DNA of 64,000 bases, taken from Mycolicibacterium bacteremicum (GTDB lineage: Bacteria > Actinomycetota > Actinomycetes > Mycobacteriales > Mycobacteriaceae). Each line of letters starts with the position of its first letter. Position 1 is the stretch's first letter. The notes beneath the pieces are model-generated. The model was not told the DNA's origin, did no database searches, and was given only the letters and a program-made list of their open reading frames with translations. The stretch lies in assembly GCF_943913955.1 (NCBI RefSeq), contig NZ_CALUAE010000021.1:1-64000 (forward strand). The letters run 5' to 3'. Position numbers and translations under genes: made by a program. Positions 43,913-53,717 of the stretch are shown one piece after another.

Positions 43913-45066
43913 GACGCCGCCAGCAGGGTGCGGGCCAGCAGGATGCGCTGCATCTCGATGCTGCCGGAGGACACCGTGGACGGTTGTGAGTAACGCCAAT
44001 GGTCCTGTACTTCCGCGGCGAACACCCGCGATGCGCCCTCGGGCAGTGCCGCGGCGATCTCCATCAGCACCTCGGCACTGTCCTGGTCCAACTTCGTCAC
44101 CGCAATCCGGTAGGCGGCCGAGTCCGTGGGCCGCACCCGGCCCTCGGCCTGCAGGGCCACCAGGCGGTAGGCCATCAGCCGGGCCCGCCGGCAATGGGTG
44201 AGCATCCGCGCCCAGCGGCCACGCAGTTCCTCGGGCAGCTCGGACCAGTTCTGGCCCAGCGCCTTCGGGGCCAGGTGCAACAACCGCTCACAACGCGCAT
44301 AGCGGGCGATGCCGACCCGTTCGAAGGCCAGCACGCTCTGCACCACCGACCACCCGTCATCGACGGTGCCCAGGACATCGGCGTCGGTGACCCGCAGGTC
44401 GTCGAAGAACACCTCGTTGAGGTGATGCGGGCCCATCATCGTCTGGATCGGCCGCACGGTGATCGCCGGATCGGACATGGGCACCAGGAAGATGGTCAGG
44501 CCCTGTTGCTTCTTCCGGATGGCGCCCTCGCCGACCTTGGATGTCCGCGCCAGCAGGAAGCACCACTGTGCCATGGTGGCGTAGGAGGTCCAGATCTTCT
44601 GGCCGTTGATCACCCAGCCATCGCCGTCGCGCACCGCGGTGGTACGCAACGACGCCAGATCCGAGCCAGCCTCCGGTTCGGAGAATCCCTGGCACCAGAT
44701 CACCTCGCCGGCAGCGATGGGCGGCAGATGGGTGGCCTGCTGCTCGGCGGTGCCGTGCCGCATGATGATCGGCCCGACCCAGTTGACGCCCATGTACTGC
44801 GCACCCCGCGGTTCGTGGTGTGCCCACATCTCCTCGCGCACCACCGTCTGTTCCCACGGTGAGGAGGCGCGGCCGCCGAACTCGGCCGGCCAGGACATGC
44901 ACAGCAGCCCGCGCTCGGCGAGCAGCCGGCAGAACGCCTGCGCCACCTCCAGGTCGTGCGGGTCGGGGGTGAAGGCACCCAGGTAGTCCTCGGGGATATG
45001 GGTTGTCACCAGGTCGCGAAGCTCACCGCGCAATGCGTCGGCGGCCGGCCCCATGTCGAAGTCCAC
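43909..45066 (-). CDS. Acyl-CoA dehydrogenase, long (alpha-type) subunit
   Basis: A full-length 385-residue acyl-CoA dehydrogenase with SWPAEFGGRASSPWEQ, CQGFSEPEAGSDLASLRTTA and KIWTSYATMAQW in the FAD-binding half and DSAEVLMEIAAALPEGASRV in the last helices. GTG at 45066 (VDFDMGPA) is the likely start: a TACGAT -10 at 45079-45074 would place transcription at the GTG, a leaderless arrangement common in mycobacteria. It is first in the four-gene dehydrogenase operon and diverges from the fadR-type gene across the 20-bp palindrome. Confidence 0.88.
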   Translation of the reverse strand: MDFDMGPAADALRGELRDLVTTHIPEDYLGAFTPDPHDLEVAQAFCRLLAERGLLCMSWPAEFGGRASSPWEQTVVREEMWAHHEPRGAQYMGVNWVGPIIMRHGTAEQQATHLPPIAAGEVIWCQGFSEPEAGSDLASLRTTAVRDGDGWVINGQKIWTSYATMAQWCFLLARTSKVGEGAIRKKQQGLTIFLVPMSDPAITVRPIQTMMGPHHLNEVFFDDLRVTDADVLGTVDDGWSVVQSVLAFERVGIARYARCERLLHLAPKALGQNWSELPEELRGRWARMLTHCRRARLMAYRLVALQAEGRVRPTDSAAYRIAVTKLDQDSAEVLMEIAAALPEGASRVFAAEVQDHWRYSQPSTVSSGSIEMQRILLARTLLAAS

Positions 45067-45081
45067 ACCGGCGATCGTAGG

Positions 45082-45101
45082 GCAATCCTTATAAGGATTG
45101 C
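45082..45101. promoter_or_regulatory. Perfect 20-bp palindrome, candidate FadR/GntR operator
   Basis: GCAATCCTTATAAGGATTGC is a perfect palindrome between the divergent acyl-CoA dehydrogenase operon and the FadR/GntR gene. TAGTAT (45102-45107) just to its right is a -10 for the regulator, and it covers the -35 region of the opposite promoter. It would let the regulator control both itself and the operon. Confidence 0.75.
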
Positions 45102-45112
45102 TAGTATGAATC

Positions 45113-45880
45113 ATGCGAATCCCGCAGCAGCGCATTGCCGAGACGGTGGCCGGCGAGCTGCGCGACCGCATCCTGGCCGGGGCGGACCGGCTCCCCACGC
45201 AAGATCAGCTGGTCGCCGAGTTCGGCGTCAGCTACCCCTCGGTGCGGGAAGCCCTGCGCATCCTGGAGACCGAGGGGCTGGTGACCGTGCGCCGCGGCAG
45301 CGTGGGCGGCGCCGAGGTACATCGCCCCGACGAATCGGCGGCGGCCTATCACCTCGGACTGGCGCTGCAGGGTGCCGCGGTGTCGTTGGGCGATCTGGCC
45401 GCGGGTCTGCAGCTGCTGGAGCCGATGTGTGCCGCGGAGGTGGCGCGCCGCCCCGATCGGCTGCGCACCGCGGTCCCGGCGCTGAGCCGCAATGTCGACG
45501 CGTGTGCCGAGGTGGTCGCCGACGGCGCGGCGTTCACCCGCATCGCCCGCGAATTCCACGACCTGATGGTCGAATTCACGCCGAACGCCACCGTGCGCCA
45601 TGTGGTCGGCAGCCTGGTGGCGCTGTGGTCGGCGCAGGAGCAGATGTGGGCCGATGCGGTCGTCAAACGCGGGGAGTACCCGTCACCGGCGCGGGCCCGG
45701 GGTGCGGTGCGCACCCATCGCCGGATGGTCGAGGTGATCGCGGCGGGTGACGCCGCGGCGGCCGAACGCTTCGCGCGCACACACCTGGCCGCCACCCAGG
45801 CGGTGCTGCTGGACCGCTTCACCGATGACGTGGTCCGGGCCGCGCGGCACGCCAAGCCACACCTGAGGCGCAGCTGCTGA
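45113..45880 (+). CDS. FadR/GntR-family transcriptional regulator
   Basis: A 255-residue regulator with an N-terminal GntR winged helix (QRIAETVAGELRDRILAGA, LVAEFGVSYPSVREALRILETEGLV) and a FadR-type C-terminal all-helical FCD domain (REFHDLMVEFTPNATVRHVV, AAERFARTHLAATQAVLLDRF). It probably senses an acyl-CoA or related acid. It starts at ATG 45113, about 6 nt after a TAGTAT -10, so its mRNA is nearly leaderless. Divergent from the dehydrogenase operon. Confidence 0.9.
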   Translation: MRIPQQRIAETVAGELRDRILAGADRLPTQDQLVAEFGVSYPSVREALRILETEGLVTVRRGSVGGAEVHRPDESAAAYHLGLALQGAAVSLGDLAAGLQLLEPMCAAEVARRPDRLRTAVPALSRNVDACAEVVADGAAFTRIAREFHDLMVEFTPNATVRHVVGSLVALWSAQEQMWADAVVKRGEYPSPARARGAVRTHRRMVEVIAAGDAAAAERFARTHLAATQAVLLDRFTDDVVRAARHAKPHLRRSC

Positions 45881-45887
45881 CCGGCCG

Positions 45888-46466
45888 TCAGCCCTGAGGC
45901 AGGTCCAGGATGCGCCGGGTCACCTTCAGGATCTGGGTGCGCAACGTGTCATCGTCGACATCGGTGACCAGTGGGTGCATCACCGCCGCGCTCAGCGCCC
46001 CGGACATGACCGCCGCATTGACCCGGGCCTCGACGCCGGCCCCCTCACCGAGCAGCACCTGGTAGAGCCGTTCGATGAAGGCGGCGAAGGGTCTGTGCTC
46101 GGCGAGCAGTCGCACCACCACCGGGTCGAACTGCAGCACGCCGGTCAACTGGCGGCGGGTGACGGCCATGTCGACAACCCGGGTGAGCAGGACGTCACGG
46201 GCGCTGACCTGATCGGGTTCGGACTGCGCGGCGTCGACGGCGTCCTGCAGCGCCGCCAGTTCGGTCTCCGCGACCGCGATGACGACATCGTCCTTGCTCT
46301 TGAACTGGTGGTACACGGCGGCTTTGGTGACCCCGATGGCGTCGGCGATCATCTGCAACGAGGTTCCGCTGACCCCGTGGGTGCCGAACAGATCCAGCGA
46401 TGCGGCGATGACGCGCTTCTGTGCCGCGCTGTAGGTCGTCGGTGCCAGTCTGCCGGTGGTGCTCAC
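45888..46466 (-). CDS. TetR-family transcriptional regulator
   Basis: A 192-residue repressor with the N-terminal HTH (GVSGTSLQMIADAIGVTKAAVYHQFKSKDDVV) and a helical ligand-binding domain. It ends 7 bp from the end of the GntR gene. It is one candidate for the regulator of the GAGAAT-N3-ATTCTC sites in the cluster, although a different dyad, CGACGG-N6-CCGTCG at 46493-46510, lies in its own upstream region. Confidence 0.88.
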   Translation of the reverse strand: MSTTGRLAPTTYSAAQKRVIAASLDLFGTHGVSGTSLQMIADAIGVTKAAVYHQFKSKDDVVIAVAETELAALQDAVDAAQSEPDQVSARDVLLTRVVDMAVTRRQLTGVLQFDPVVVRLLAEHRPFAAFIERLYQVLLGEGAGVEARVNAAVMSGALSAAVMHPLVTDVDDDTLRTQILKVTRRILDLPQG

Positions 46467-46696
46467 GCGGCCAGCGTAGCCGCCCGGCTAGTCGACGGGT
46501 TTCACCGTCGGCACCGACGCTGTTCGTGACCGGCGTGGCCGACCCGGCTCGGTCGCCTCAGCAATCACAGGCGTTGATTCTCGCCCCGGAAGTGTATGAG
46601 CCAGCTCACAGACGGCATGGTCGGGGTTTACTCGGCGGGGCGAGGCGGTATTCATCCGACGTTCAGTAGGTGCTCTCTAGAACAGGATCTCGCAAC

Positions 46697-46960
46697 ATGA
46701 ATGTGAAGAAGCTGATCGCAGGTGCAGCCGTCGCCGGTGGCCTCATCGCCGGACCTCTCGCCGCGGCCGGTATGGCAACCGCCGAGCCCGCTCCGATGCC
46801 GCCCGCTCCGCCGGCCGGCCCGTCCGTCGGCACCGCGCCGGCCTGGGCCCCGCCCAAGCCCGTCGACCCGGCCTGGGCTCAGGGCAACCAGCAGGTGTGG
46901 GACAGCGGCTGGAACCACTGGGGCGTCTGGATCAACGGCGTCTTCGTGCCGACCTACTGA
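46697..46960 (+). CDS. Small secreted protein of unknown function
   Basis: An 87-residue precursor with a signal peptide (LIAGAAVAGGLIAGPLAAAGMATA, cleavage near AEPAP), then a Pro/Ala-rich linker and a Trp-rich C-terminus (AWAPPKPVDPAWAQGNQQVWDSGWNHWGVWINGVFVPTY). Small Trp-rich secreted proteins are common in mycobacteria. The gene is flanked by a terminator and has its own upstream region (46467-46696), which holds no other gene. Function unknown. Confidence 0.8.
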   Translation: MNVKKLIAGAAVAGGLIAGPLAAAGMATAEPAPMPPAPPAGPSVGTAPAWAPPKPVDPAWAQGNQQVWDSGWNHWGVWINGVFVPTY

Positions 46961-46976
46961 TCCACCGGATCGCCCG

Positions 46977-47009
46977 ATGGCTGCCCCCGACCCGGTCGGG
47001 GGCAGCCAT
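46977..47009. terminator. Bidirectional hairpin terminator
   Basis: ATGGCTGCCCCCGAC, loop CCG, GTCGGGGGCAGCCAT: a perfect 15-bp stem between the small secreted protein gene and the convergent DUF1295 gene, whose stop codon it touches. Confidence 0.85.
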
Positions 47010-47905
47010 CATGCGTTTCGGCGCCGTGGCGGCCTCGGCACGAACCGGGAGACCCGGTCGATGACGTCCTGATAGGCAGGCCTTCTGGCCAGGCTGCGCT
47101 CCTCCATCATCGGGATGCTGGCGCCCAGGAACATCGCCAGGATGGCCACCGCACCCAGGCTGGACAACCACCAGTACGAGGGGGCCGCGGCGATGCCGAA
47201 CAACGCCAACGCCGCCCAGAAGCCGAATTCCCCGAAGTAGTTCGGGTGCCGCGACCAACTCCACACGCCGCGATCCATCGCCTGGCCGGTTCGACGTTCG
47301 GCGACGAAACGGTGCATCTGCACATCGGCGACGAGTTCGAGCGCGACTGCCGCGAGTCCCACCACCAGAGCGAGCCAACTCAGCCAGACCAGTCCCGGTT
47401 CCGGTCGGGTGAGCGCGATGTACACCGGCACCATGCCCAGGAACACCTGCAGGGTCGGGATGAGGTGGATGGCCACCAGATCGGCCAGGATCTCCAGGCG
47501 CCCGGCGCGCTCCTTGAACATCGGGTAGCGCCAGTCCTCGTGATGCAGGCCCGGGAACGCGTACACCCAGTTCGCCGTCAGCCGGATCGCCCACACCACG
47601 ACCACGATGGTGATGAGCCAGGTGCGCAGCAGATCCACATCCGGGGCCGCCCGATACCACCAGTAGACCAACAACAGGGGCGGGATGACGCTCCAGTAGG
47701 CGTCGTAGAAGCTGGAATTCCGGTAGGCCCGACTGAAAACGAAGATCACCAGTGTGGCCAGGATGTCGGCGATCAGGGTGTCCAGCCAGAGCCGGCCGGT
47801 CGCCGGTCCCCACCACAGCCACGCCACGCCCACCGCAATGGCGGCGAGATAGGCAACGCCGACCAGGCCGAAGGAACGCGTCTTGCCGATCGCCGTCGTC
47901 GTCAT
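47009..47905 (-). CDS. DUF1295 membrane protein, steroid 5-alpha-reductase-like
   Basis: A 298-residue integral membrane protein with about seven hydrophobic helices. The C-terminal signature WSRHPNYFGEFGFWAA is the conserved motif of DUF1295/steroid 5-alpha-reductase C-terminal-like proteins, which use NADPH to reduce conjugated double bonds of lipids. Substrate here is unknown. It stands next to, not inside, the overlapping operon that begins at 50561. Membrane location is clear; enzymatic role is inferred from the family. Confidence 0.8.
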   Translation of the reverse strand: MTTTAIGKTRSFGLVGVAYLAAIAVGVAWLWWGPATGRLWLDTLIADILATLVIFVFSRAYRNSSFYDAYWSVIPPLLLVYWWYRAAPDVDLLRTWLITIVVVVWAIRLTANWVYAFPGLHHEDWRYPMFKERAGRLEILADLVAIHLIPTLQVFLGMVPVYIALTRPEPGLVWLSWLALVVGLAAVALELVADVQMHRFVAERRTGQAMDRGVWSWSRHPNYFGEFGFWAALALFGIAAAPSYWWLSSLGAVAILAMFLGASIPMMEERSLARRPAYQDVIDRVSRFVPRPPRRRNA

Positions 47906-47935
47906 CGTCGGAGCTTACGACGACGGCGGCGCTCG

Positions 47936-48238
47936 TCAGTCGCTGGCAGGCAGCGGTTTGGCCTCCTTGATGGCCAGCGGGGTGTCGCCGATGCTGAGCG
48001 TGCCCGCGCCGGCCTTCGTCACCAGGATCTCGGCGCCGCTGTCATCGACATAACGCTTACCCATCAAGTTGCCGTCGGCCAGGCCGGGATCCAGCGAAAG
48101 ACCGGCGGTCGCCTCGCCACCGACCGGGATCAGCGGTGCGCCGCCGGCCCGCAGATCATCGAGGGCGTCCGAGCTGCGCACCACGATGACCTGGGTGTCG
48201 CAGACCTGGCTCTGCAGGCGGGTGCCGTTCTTGATCAT
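47936..48238 (-). CDS. Small conserved protein linked to acyl-CoA ligase
   Basis: A 100-residue soluble protein with no recognised domain (MIKNGTRLQSQVCDTQVIVV, DNLMGKRY-like region, then AEILVTKAGAGTLSIG). Its start overlaps the stop of the FadD-type ligase by 4 bp, so it is the last gene of the SDR-ligase operon. I do not recognise its function. Confidence 0.7.
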   Translation of the reverse strand: MIKNGTRLQSQVCDTQVIVVRSSDALDDLRAGGAPLIPVGGEATAGLSLDPGLADGNLMGKRYVDDSGAEILVTKAGAGTLSIGDTPLAIKEAKPLPASD

Positions 48239-49728
48239 GCGGGCTCCTTATCGTTGAGTTCGCTGACGAGTTCCCGGCGCAGCACTTTGCCGGTGGCGTT
48301 GGTGGGCAGTTCGGCGCGGAACACCACCCGGTCGGGGGTGCGCGAGCCGCGCAACTGGGCGCGGACGAACTCGCGCAGGTCCTCGGGTTCGGGGTCACTG
48401 CCGGGTGCGGGCACGACGACCGCCACGATGATCTGACCCCACTGCGGGTCCTCGGCGCCGACCACCGCGCAGTCGCGCACCGCTGGATGTTCGACCAGCA
48501 CATCCTCGATTTCGGCCGGGGCGATGTTCTCCCCGCCGCGGATGATGGTGTCGTCGGAACGGCCGCCGATGAACAGGTAGCCGTCCTCGTCGAGGGTGGC
48601 GACATCCTTGGTGGGGAACCAGCCGTGCTCGTCGAGCACCGAACCGATCCCGGTGTAGCGGCCCGAGACCTGCTCACCGCGGACGAACAGTTCACCGGTT
48701 TCGCCTGCGCCGAGGACGGTTCCGTCCTCGGCCCGGATCTGCACCTCGATGCTGGGCACCGGCTGGCCGACCGAGGCCAGCCGGCGGGCCACCGCCGGGT
48801 CGTCGGAGGCCAGCGCCACCCGATGATCGTCGGGGGTCAGCACCGCGATCGTCGAACTGGTCTCGGTCAGACCGTAGGCGTTGACGAAGCCGACCGCGGG
48901 TAGCAGCTCAAGGGCCTTGCGCACCAAGGGAAGTGCCACCTTCGACCCGCCGTAGGCCAGCGTCCGCAGGGTCGGCAGCGCGGTGCGCTGCTCCTGCAGC
49001 ACGGTGACGATCCGGTCCAGCATGGTCGGCACGACGGTGGCCGAGGTGACGCCCTCGGTCTCCACCAGTCGGACCCATTCGCGGGCGTCGAACTGGGTGA
49101 GGTACACCATCTTGCGGCCCGCGTACAGGTTCGACAGCGCCGCCGACACGCCGGCGATGTGGTACGGCGGTACACAGATCAGCGCGGCGTCACCCTCGGC
49201 GGCCGCACCGAACTCGACCGTCCCGGTGATATAGCTGGTGAGGTTGTTGTGGGTCAGCTCAACGGCTTTGGGCGCCGAGGTGGTGCCCGAGGTGAACAGC
49301 ACCACGCCGACGGAATCGGGGTCGGGGAACTCGGCCGCTGGTTCGGCCGTGCGTGCCTGGGCCAGGAACTCCCGGGAGCCGATCACCCGGTAGCCGTCAC
49401 CGACCGCGGCGCGATACTCGTCGTCGACCACGACGAGCGGGTCGGGCAGCCGGTCGATCAACGCCCGGAGCCCGTCGGCGGACAGCCGATAGTTCAACGG
49501 TGTCACGGCCACTCCGGCGCGGGCGGCCGAGAACAGCAGCAGCGGCAGCAGGGCGCCGCCGGTCCCGACATAGGCGACGTGGCCGGCGCCGGTGGCTGCC
49601 ACCACGCCGGCGCCGCCATCGGCGAGCGTGCTCAGTTCCTCGACGGTCAGCCGCAGGTCGCCGGACACGATCGCGGTGGCGTCCGGGTTGGCCGACGACG
49701 CCATCTCCAGCAGCAGCGAGATACTCAT
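48235..49728 (-). CDS. Acyl-CoA synthetase (class I adenylate-forming)
   Basis: A 497-residue FadD-type ligase that activates a carboxylic acid with ATP and CoA. P-loop LFTSGTTSAPKAVELTH; adenylate motif AYGLTETSSTIAVL; hinge and C-terminal motif GRSDDTIIRGGENIAPAEIEDVL; catalytic Lys in TNATGKVLRRELV. Its ATG overlaps the stop of the upstream SDR by 4 bp, and its stop overlaps the next small gene. The substrate is unknown; the operon carries an ATTCTC-type site at 50599. Confidence 0.9.
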   Translation of the reverse strand: MSISLLLEMASSANPDATAIVSGDLRLTVEELSTLADGGAGVVAATGAGHVAYVGTGGALLPLLLFSAARAGVAVTPLNYRLSADGLRALIDRLPDPLVVVDDEYRAAVGDGYRVIGSREFLAQARTAEPAAEFPDPDSVGVVLFTSGTTSAPKAVELTHNNLTSYITGTVEFGAAAEGDAALICVPPYHIAGVSAALSNLYAGRKMVYLTQFDAREWVRLVETEGVTSATVVPTMLDRIVTVLQEQRTALPTLRTLAYGGSKVALPLVRKALELLPAVGFVNAYGLTETSSTIAVLTPDDHRVALASDDPAVARRLASVGQPVPSIEVQIRAEDGTVLGAGETGELFVRGEQVSGRYTGIGSVLDEHGWFPTKDVATLDEDGYLFIGGRSDDTIIRGGENIAPAEIEDVLVEHPAVRDCAVVGAEDPQWGQIIVAVVVPAPGSDPEPEDLREFVRAQLRGSRTPDRVVFRAELPTNATGKVLRRELVSELNDKEPA

Positions 49729-50561
49729 GACTTGTCCACGAAGATATCCCAGATGGGGTCATCCCCACCGCCGTAACGGGACAGGTCGGTGATTCCCGCC
49801 TCGGCCAGGACGTCGGCGTCGATGTAGGTCTGGCCGTTGGACTGCTCGGGCGGACCGGTCAGGATCTGCACCGCGGCGTCGGCCATGATCTCCGGACTGC
49901 GCGAGGCCGATGCCAGGTTGTCGCCGTCGGCCAGATTGGTCACCGCGGAGGTGGCGATGTAGGTCTGCGGCCACAGGCAGCTGAAGCCGATGCCCGCGTC
50001 GCGGTACTCCTGCGCCCAGCCCAGCGACAGCAGCGTCATCCCGTACTTGGACACGGTGTAGGTCGGGTGCGCACCGAGCCAGTACGGGTTGAGGTTCAGC
50101 GGCGGCGCCAGGGTGATGACGTGCGCGGCCGACGACGCGCGCAGGTGCGGCAGCGCGGCCTTGGTGAGCAGGAACGTGCCCCGCACGTTGATGTCCATCA
50201 TCAGGTCGTACTTCTTGACGGAAAGCGATTCGGTGGCTTCTGTCGCGATGGCGCTGGCGTTGTTGACCACGATGTCGATACCGCCGAAGGCCTGCACCGC
50301 GGTGTCCACGGCGCGGGCGACGTCCTCCTCCTTGCGGACGTCGCCGACGACGGCCACGGCCTTGGCGCCGACGGCCTCCACATCGGCGACCGCGGTGTGC
50401 ACGGTGCCGGGCAGCTTCGGATGTGGTTCGGCGGTCTTGGCCAACAGCACCACATTGGCGCCCTGGCGGGCGGCGCCGAGGGCGATGGCCAGCCCGATGC
50501 CGCGGCTGCCGCCGGAAACCAGCAGTGTGCGGTCGGCAAGCGGGCGTTGCTCGCTGGACAT
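49725..50561 (-). CDS. SDR-family NAD(P)-dependent oxidoreductase
   Basis: A 278-residue SDR with GGSRGIG cofactor loop, NNASAI and catalytic YTVSK (Tyr-x-x-x-Lys). ATG at 50561 has AAGGAGT upstream; the frame is open another 21 codons upstream, but those codons lie in the promoter and operator region. First gene of the SDR-FadD-small-protein operon, divergent from the mutase operon. Role in beta-oxidation-like hydroxyacyl dehydrogenation is plausible but inferred. Confidence 0.88.
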   Translation of the reverse strand: MSSEQRPLADRTLLVSGGSRGIGLAIALGAARQGANVVLLAKTAEPHPKLPGTVHTAVADVEAVGAKAVAVVGDVRKEEDVARAVDTAVQAFGGIDIVVNNASAIATEATESLSVKKYDLMMDINVRGTFLLTKAALPHLRASSAAHVITLAPPLNLNPYWLGAHPTYTVSKYGMTLLSLGWAQEYRDAGIGFSCLWPQTYIATSAVTNLADGDNLASASRSPEIMADAAVQILTGPPEQSNGQTYIDADVLAEAGITDLSRYGGGDDPIWDIFVDKS

Positions 50562-50598
50562 AGGGACTCCTTGGACGACGGTCGTACCTGACCTAGAT

Positions 50599-50618
50599 GG
50601 TATTGGCATTCTCATTTT
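50599..50618. promoter_or_regulatory. ATTCTC-type operator copy A
   Basis: GGTATTGGCATTCTCATTTT lies 38 bp upstream of the SDR start (minus strand). An identical 20-nt copy lies 140 bp away at 50739-50758. ATTCTC is the half-site shared with the palindromes at 55068 and 57999. Confidence 0.65.
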
Positions 50619-50738
50619 CAGCAAGTGTCATAATCGCGCATGGCCTGCGAAGACGGCGCGGCGGGGGTCGGTCGGACTGCCTCGCGTCGGGGCCGGGCGA
50701 GCGGTTCCACGCTCTCAGGGTGCATGTTTTCCGTCTGC

Positions 50739-50758
50739 GGTATTGGCATTCTCATTTT
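50739..50758. promoter_or_regulatory. ATTCTC-type operator copy B
   Basis: Identical 20-nt sequence to copy A, 21 bp upstream of the mutase ATG. The same-orientation identical repeat at the two ends of a divergent region suggests one regulator acting on both operons. Confidence 0.65.
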
Positions 50759-50779
50759 TTGGAAGTACGTTATCCAACG

Positions 50780-52356
<1,577 letters not shown>

Positions 52357-52357
<1 letters not shown>

Positions 52358-52764
52358 TGGCGACCCGAGTGCTGGTCGCCAAGCCCGGTCTGGACGGACA
52401 CGACCGCGGCGCCAAGATCGTCGCCCGCACGTTGCGCGATGCCGGTTTCGAGGTCATCTACACCGGTATCCGGCAGCGCATCGAGGACATCGTGTCGATC
52501 GCCCTGCAGGAAGACGTTGCCCTGGTGGGCCTTTCGATCCTGTCCGGGGCGCACGTGGCGATGACCAAGCGCACCGTCGATGCGTTGAATGCTGCCGATG
52601 CCGGTGACATCGCCGTCGTGGTGGGCGGCACCATCCCGGAATCCGACGTGCAGAAGCTGCTCGATGCCGGTGCGGCCGCGGTGTTCCCGACCGGTACCGC
52701 GCTGGACACCCTGGTGACCGAGGTGCGGGCGTTGACGGAGAAGGCAGGGGAACACGCATCATGA
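52357..52764 (+). CDS. B12-dependent acyl-CoA mutase, small B12-binding subunit
   Basis: A 135-residue cobalamin-binding domain with the base-off motif DGHDRG (His15 as lower axial ligand), SILSGAH and GGTIP (SxL and GG positions). It overlaps the large subunit by 1 bp (TGATG). Together they make an adenosylcobalamin mutase of the split type. Its partner GTPase for reactivation is encoded at 58068. Confidence 0.94.
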
Positions 52765-53717
52765 GACTGGGCGTGATGATCGGGGCCGAGCGCGGTGACA
52801 TGTCGCGCAAGGTCACCAAGCTCGTCTCCGATATCGAGTGGGCCGACTCGGCGGGTCTGGCCACCGCGTGGATGCCGCAGGTGCCAGACGATTTCGACCT
52901 GCTGACCATGGTGGCGCTGATGGCCTCGCACAGCACCCGCATCGAACTGGGCACCGCGGTGGTGCCGCTGCAGGCGCAGCACCCCATCGCCCTTGCCCGG
53001 CAGGCGCTTTCGGTACACGCGGTGTCCGGTGGCCGGCTGGCCCTGGGCGTCGGACCGTCGCACCACTGGATCATCCGGGACATGCTGGGGCTGCCGTATG
53101 ACAAGCCGGCCGGCTACACCCGCGACTATCTGCAGGTGCTCAACGCGGCGATCGCCGGGCCGGGCCCGGTCGACGTGGAGAACGACCACTTCACCGTGCA
53201 CAACCCGACCGCCCTGGCCGCCGAGACGCCGATGCCGGTGTTGGTGGCCGCGCTCGGCCCGGTGATGCTGCAGATTGCCGGGGAGCACGCCGACGGCACC
53301 TCGCTGTGGATGGCCGACGAGAAGGCCATCGGCGAGCACATCGCACCCAAGATCAACAAGGCCGCCGCCGAGGCGGGCAAGCCCGCACCCCGTATCGTCG
53401 CCGGCATCCCGGTGACGCTGTGTGCGAACTCCGAGATCGAGTCGGCCAAGGAACGCGCCAACCGCATCCTGGCCGAGGCCGAGACCTCACCGAACTATCA
53501 GCGACTGCTCGACCGCGGTGACGCCCGCACGGTCGGTGATCTCTGCGCGGCCGGCGATGAGGAGTCGATCCTCAAGCGATTCAAGGCCTTTGCCGATGCC
53601 GGCGTCACCGACCTGTCGGTGCGCCTGCTGCCGATCGGGGACAACCGCGACGAGTTGATCGCGTCGAAGTACCGGACCCGCGAGGTGATCGCCGAGCTCG
53701 CCAAGGCGGTGTCGTGA
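52761..53717 (+). CDS. LLM-class F420-dependent oxidoreductase
   Basis: A 318-residue luciferase-like monooxygenase-fold protein (MRLGVMIGAERG, TRIELGTAVVPLQAQHPIALARQA, SGGRLALGVGPSHH). Members use coenzyme F420 or FMN; the F420 assignment rests on the TIGR03564-like pattern and on the host being a mycobacterium. It overlaps the mutase small subunit by 4 bp and the CoA transferase by 4 bp. Substrate unknown. Confidence 0.85.
   Translation: MRLGVMIGAERGDMSRKVTKLVSDIEWADSAGLATAWMPQVPDDFDLLTMVALMASHSTRIELGTAVVPLQAQHPIALARQALSVHAVSGGRLALGVGPSHHWIIRDMLGLPYDKPAGYTRDYLQVLNAAIAGPGPVDVENDHFTVHNPTALAAETPMPVLVAALGPVMLQIAGEHADGTSLWMADEKAIGEHIAPKINKAAAEAGKPAPRIVAGIPVTLCANSEIESAKERANRILAEAETSPNYQRLLDRGDARTVGDLCAAGDEESILKRFKAFADAGVTDLSVRLLPIGDNRDELIASKYRTREVIAELAKAVS

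Noticed and set aside
42118..45198. Longer starts for the acyl-CoA dehydrogenase genes
   Set aside because: The frames are open upstream, but 1- to 4-bp overlapping starts and the GTG at 45066 give family-typical N-termini and operon structure.
50619..50779. Possible cobalamin riboswitch upstream of the B12 mutase
   Set aside because: The region is only 160 nt and shows the ATTCTC motif but no recognisable B12-box or long structured leader.
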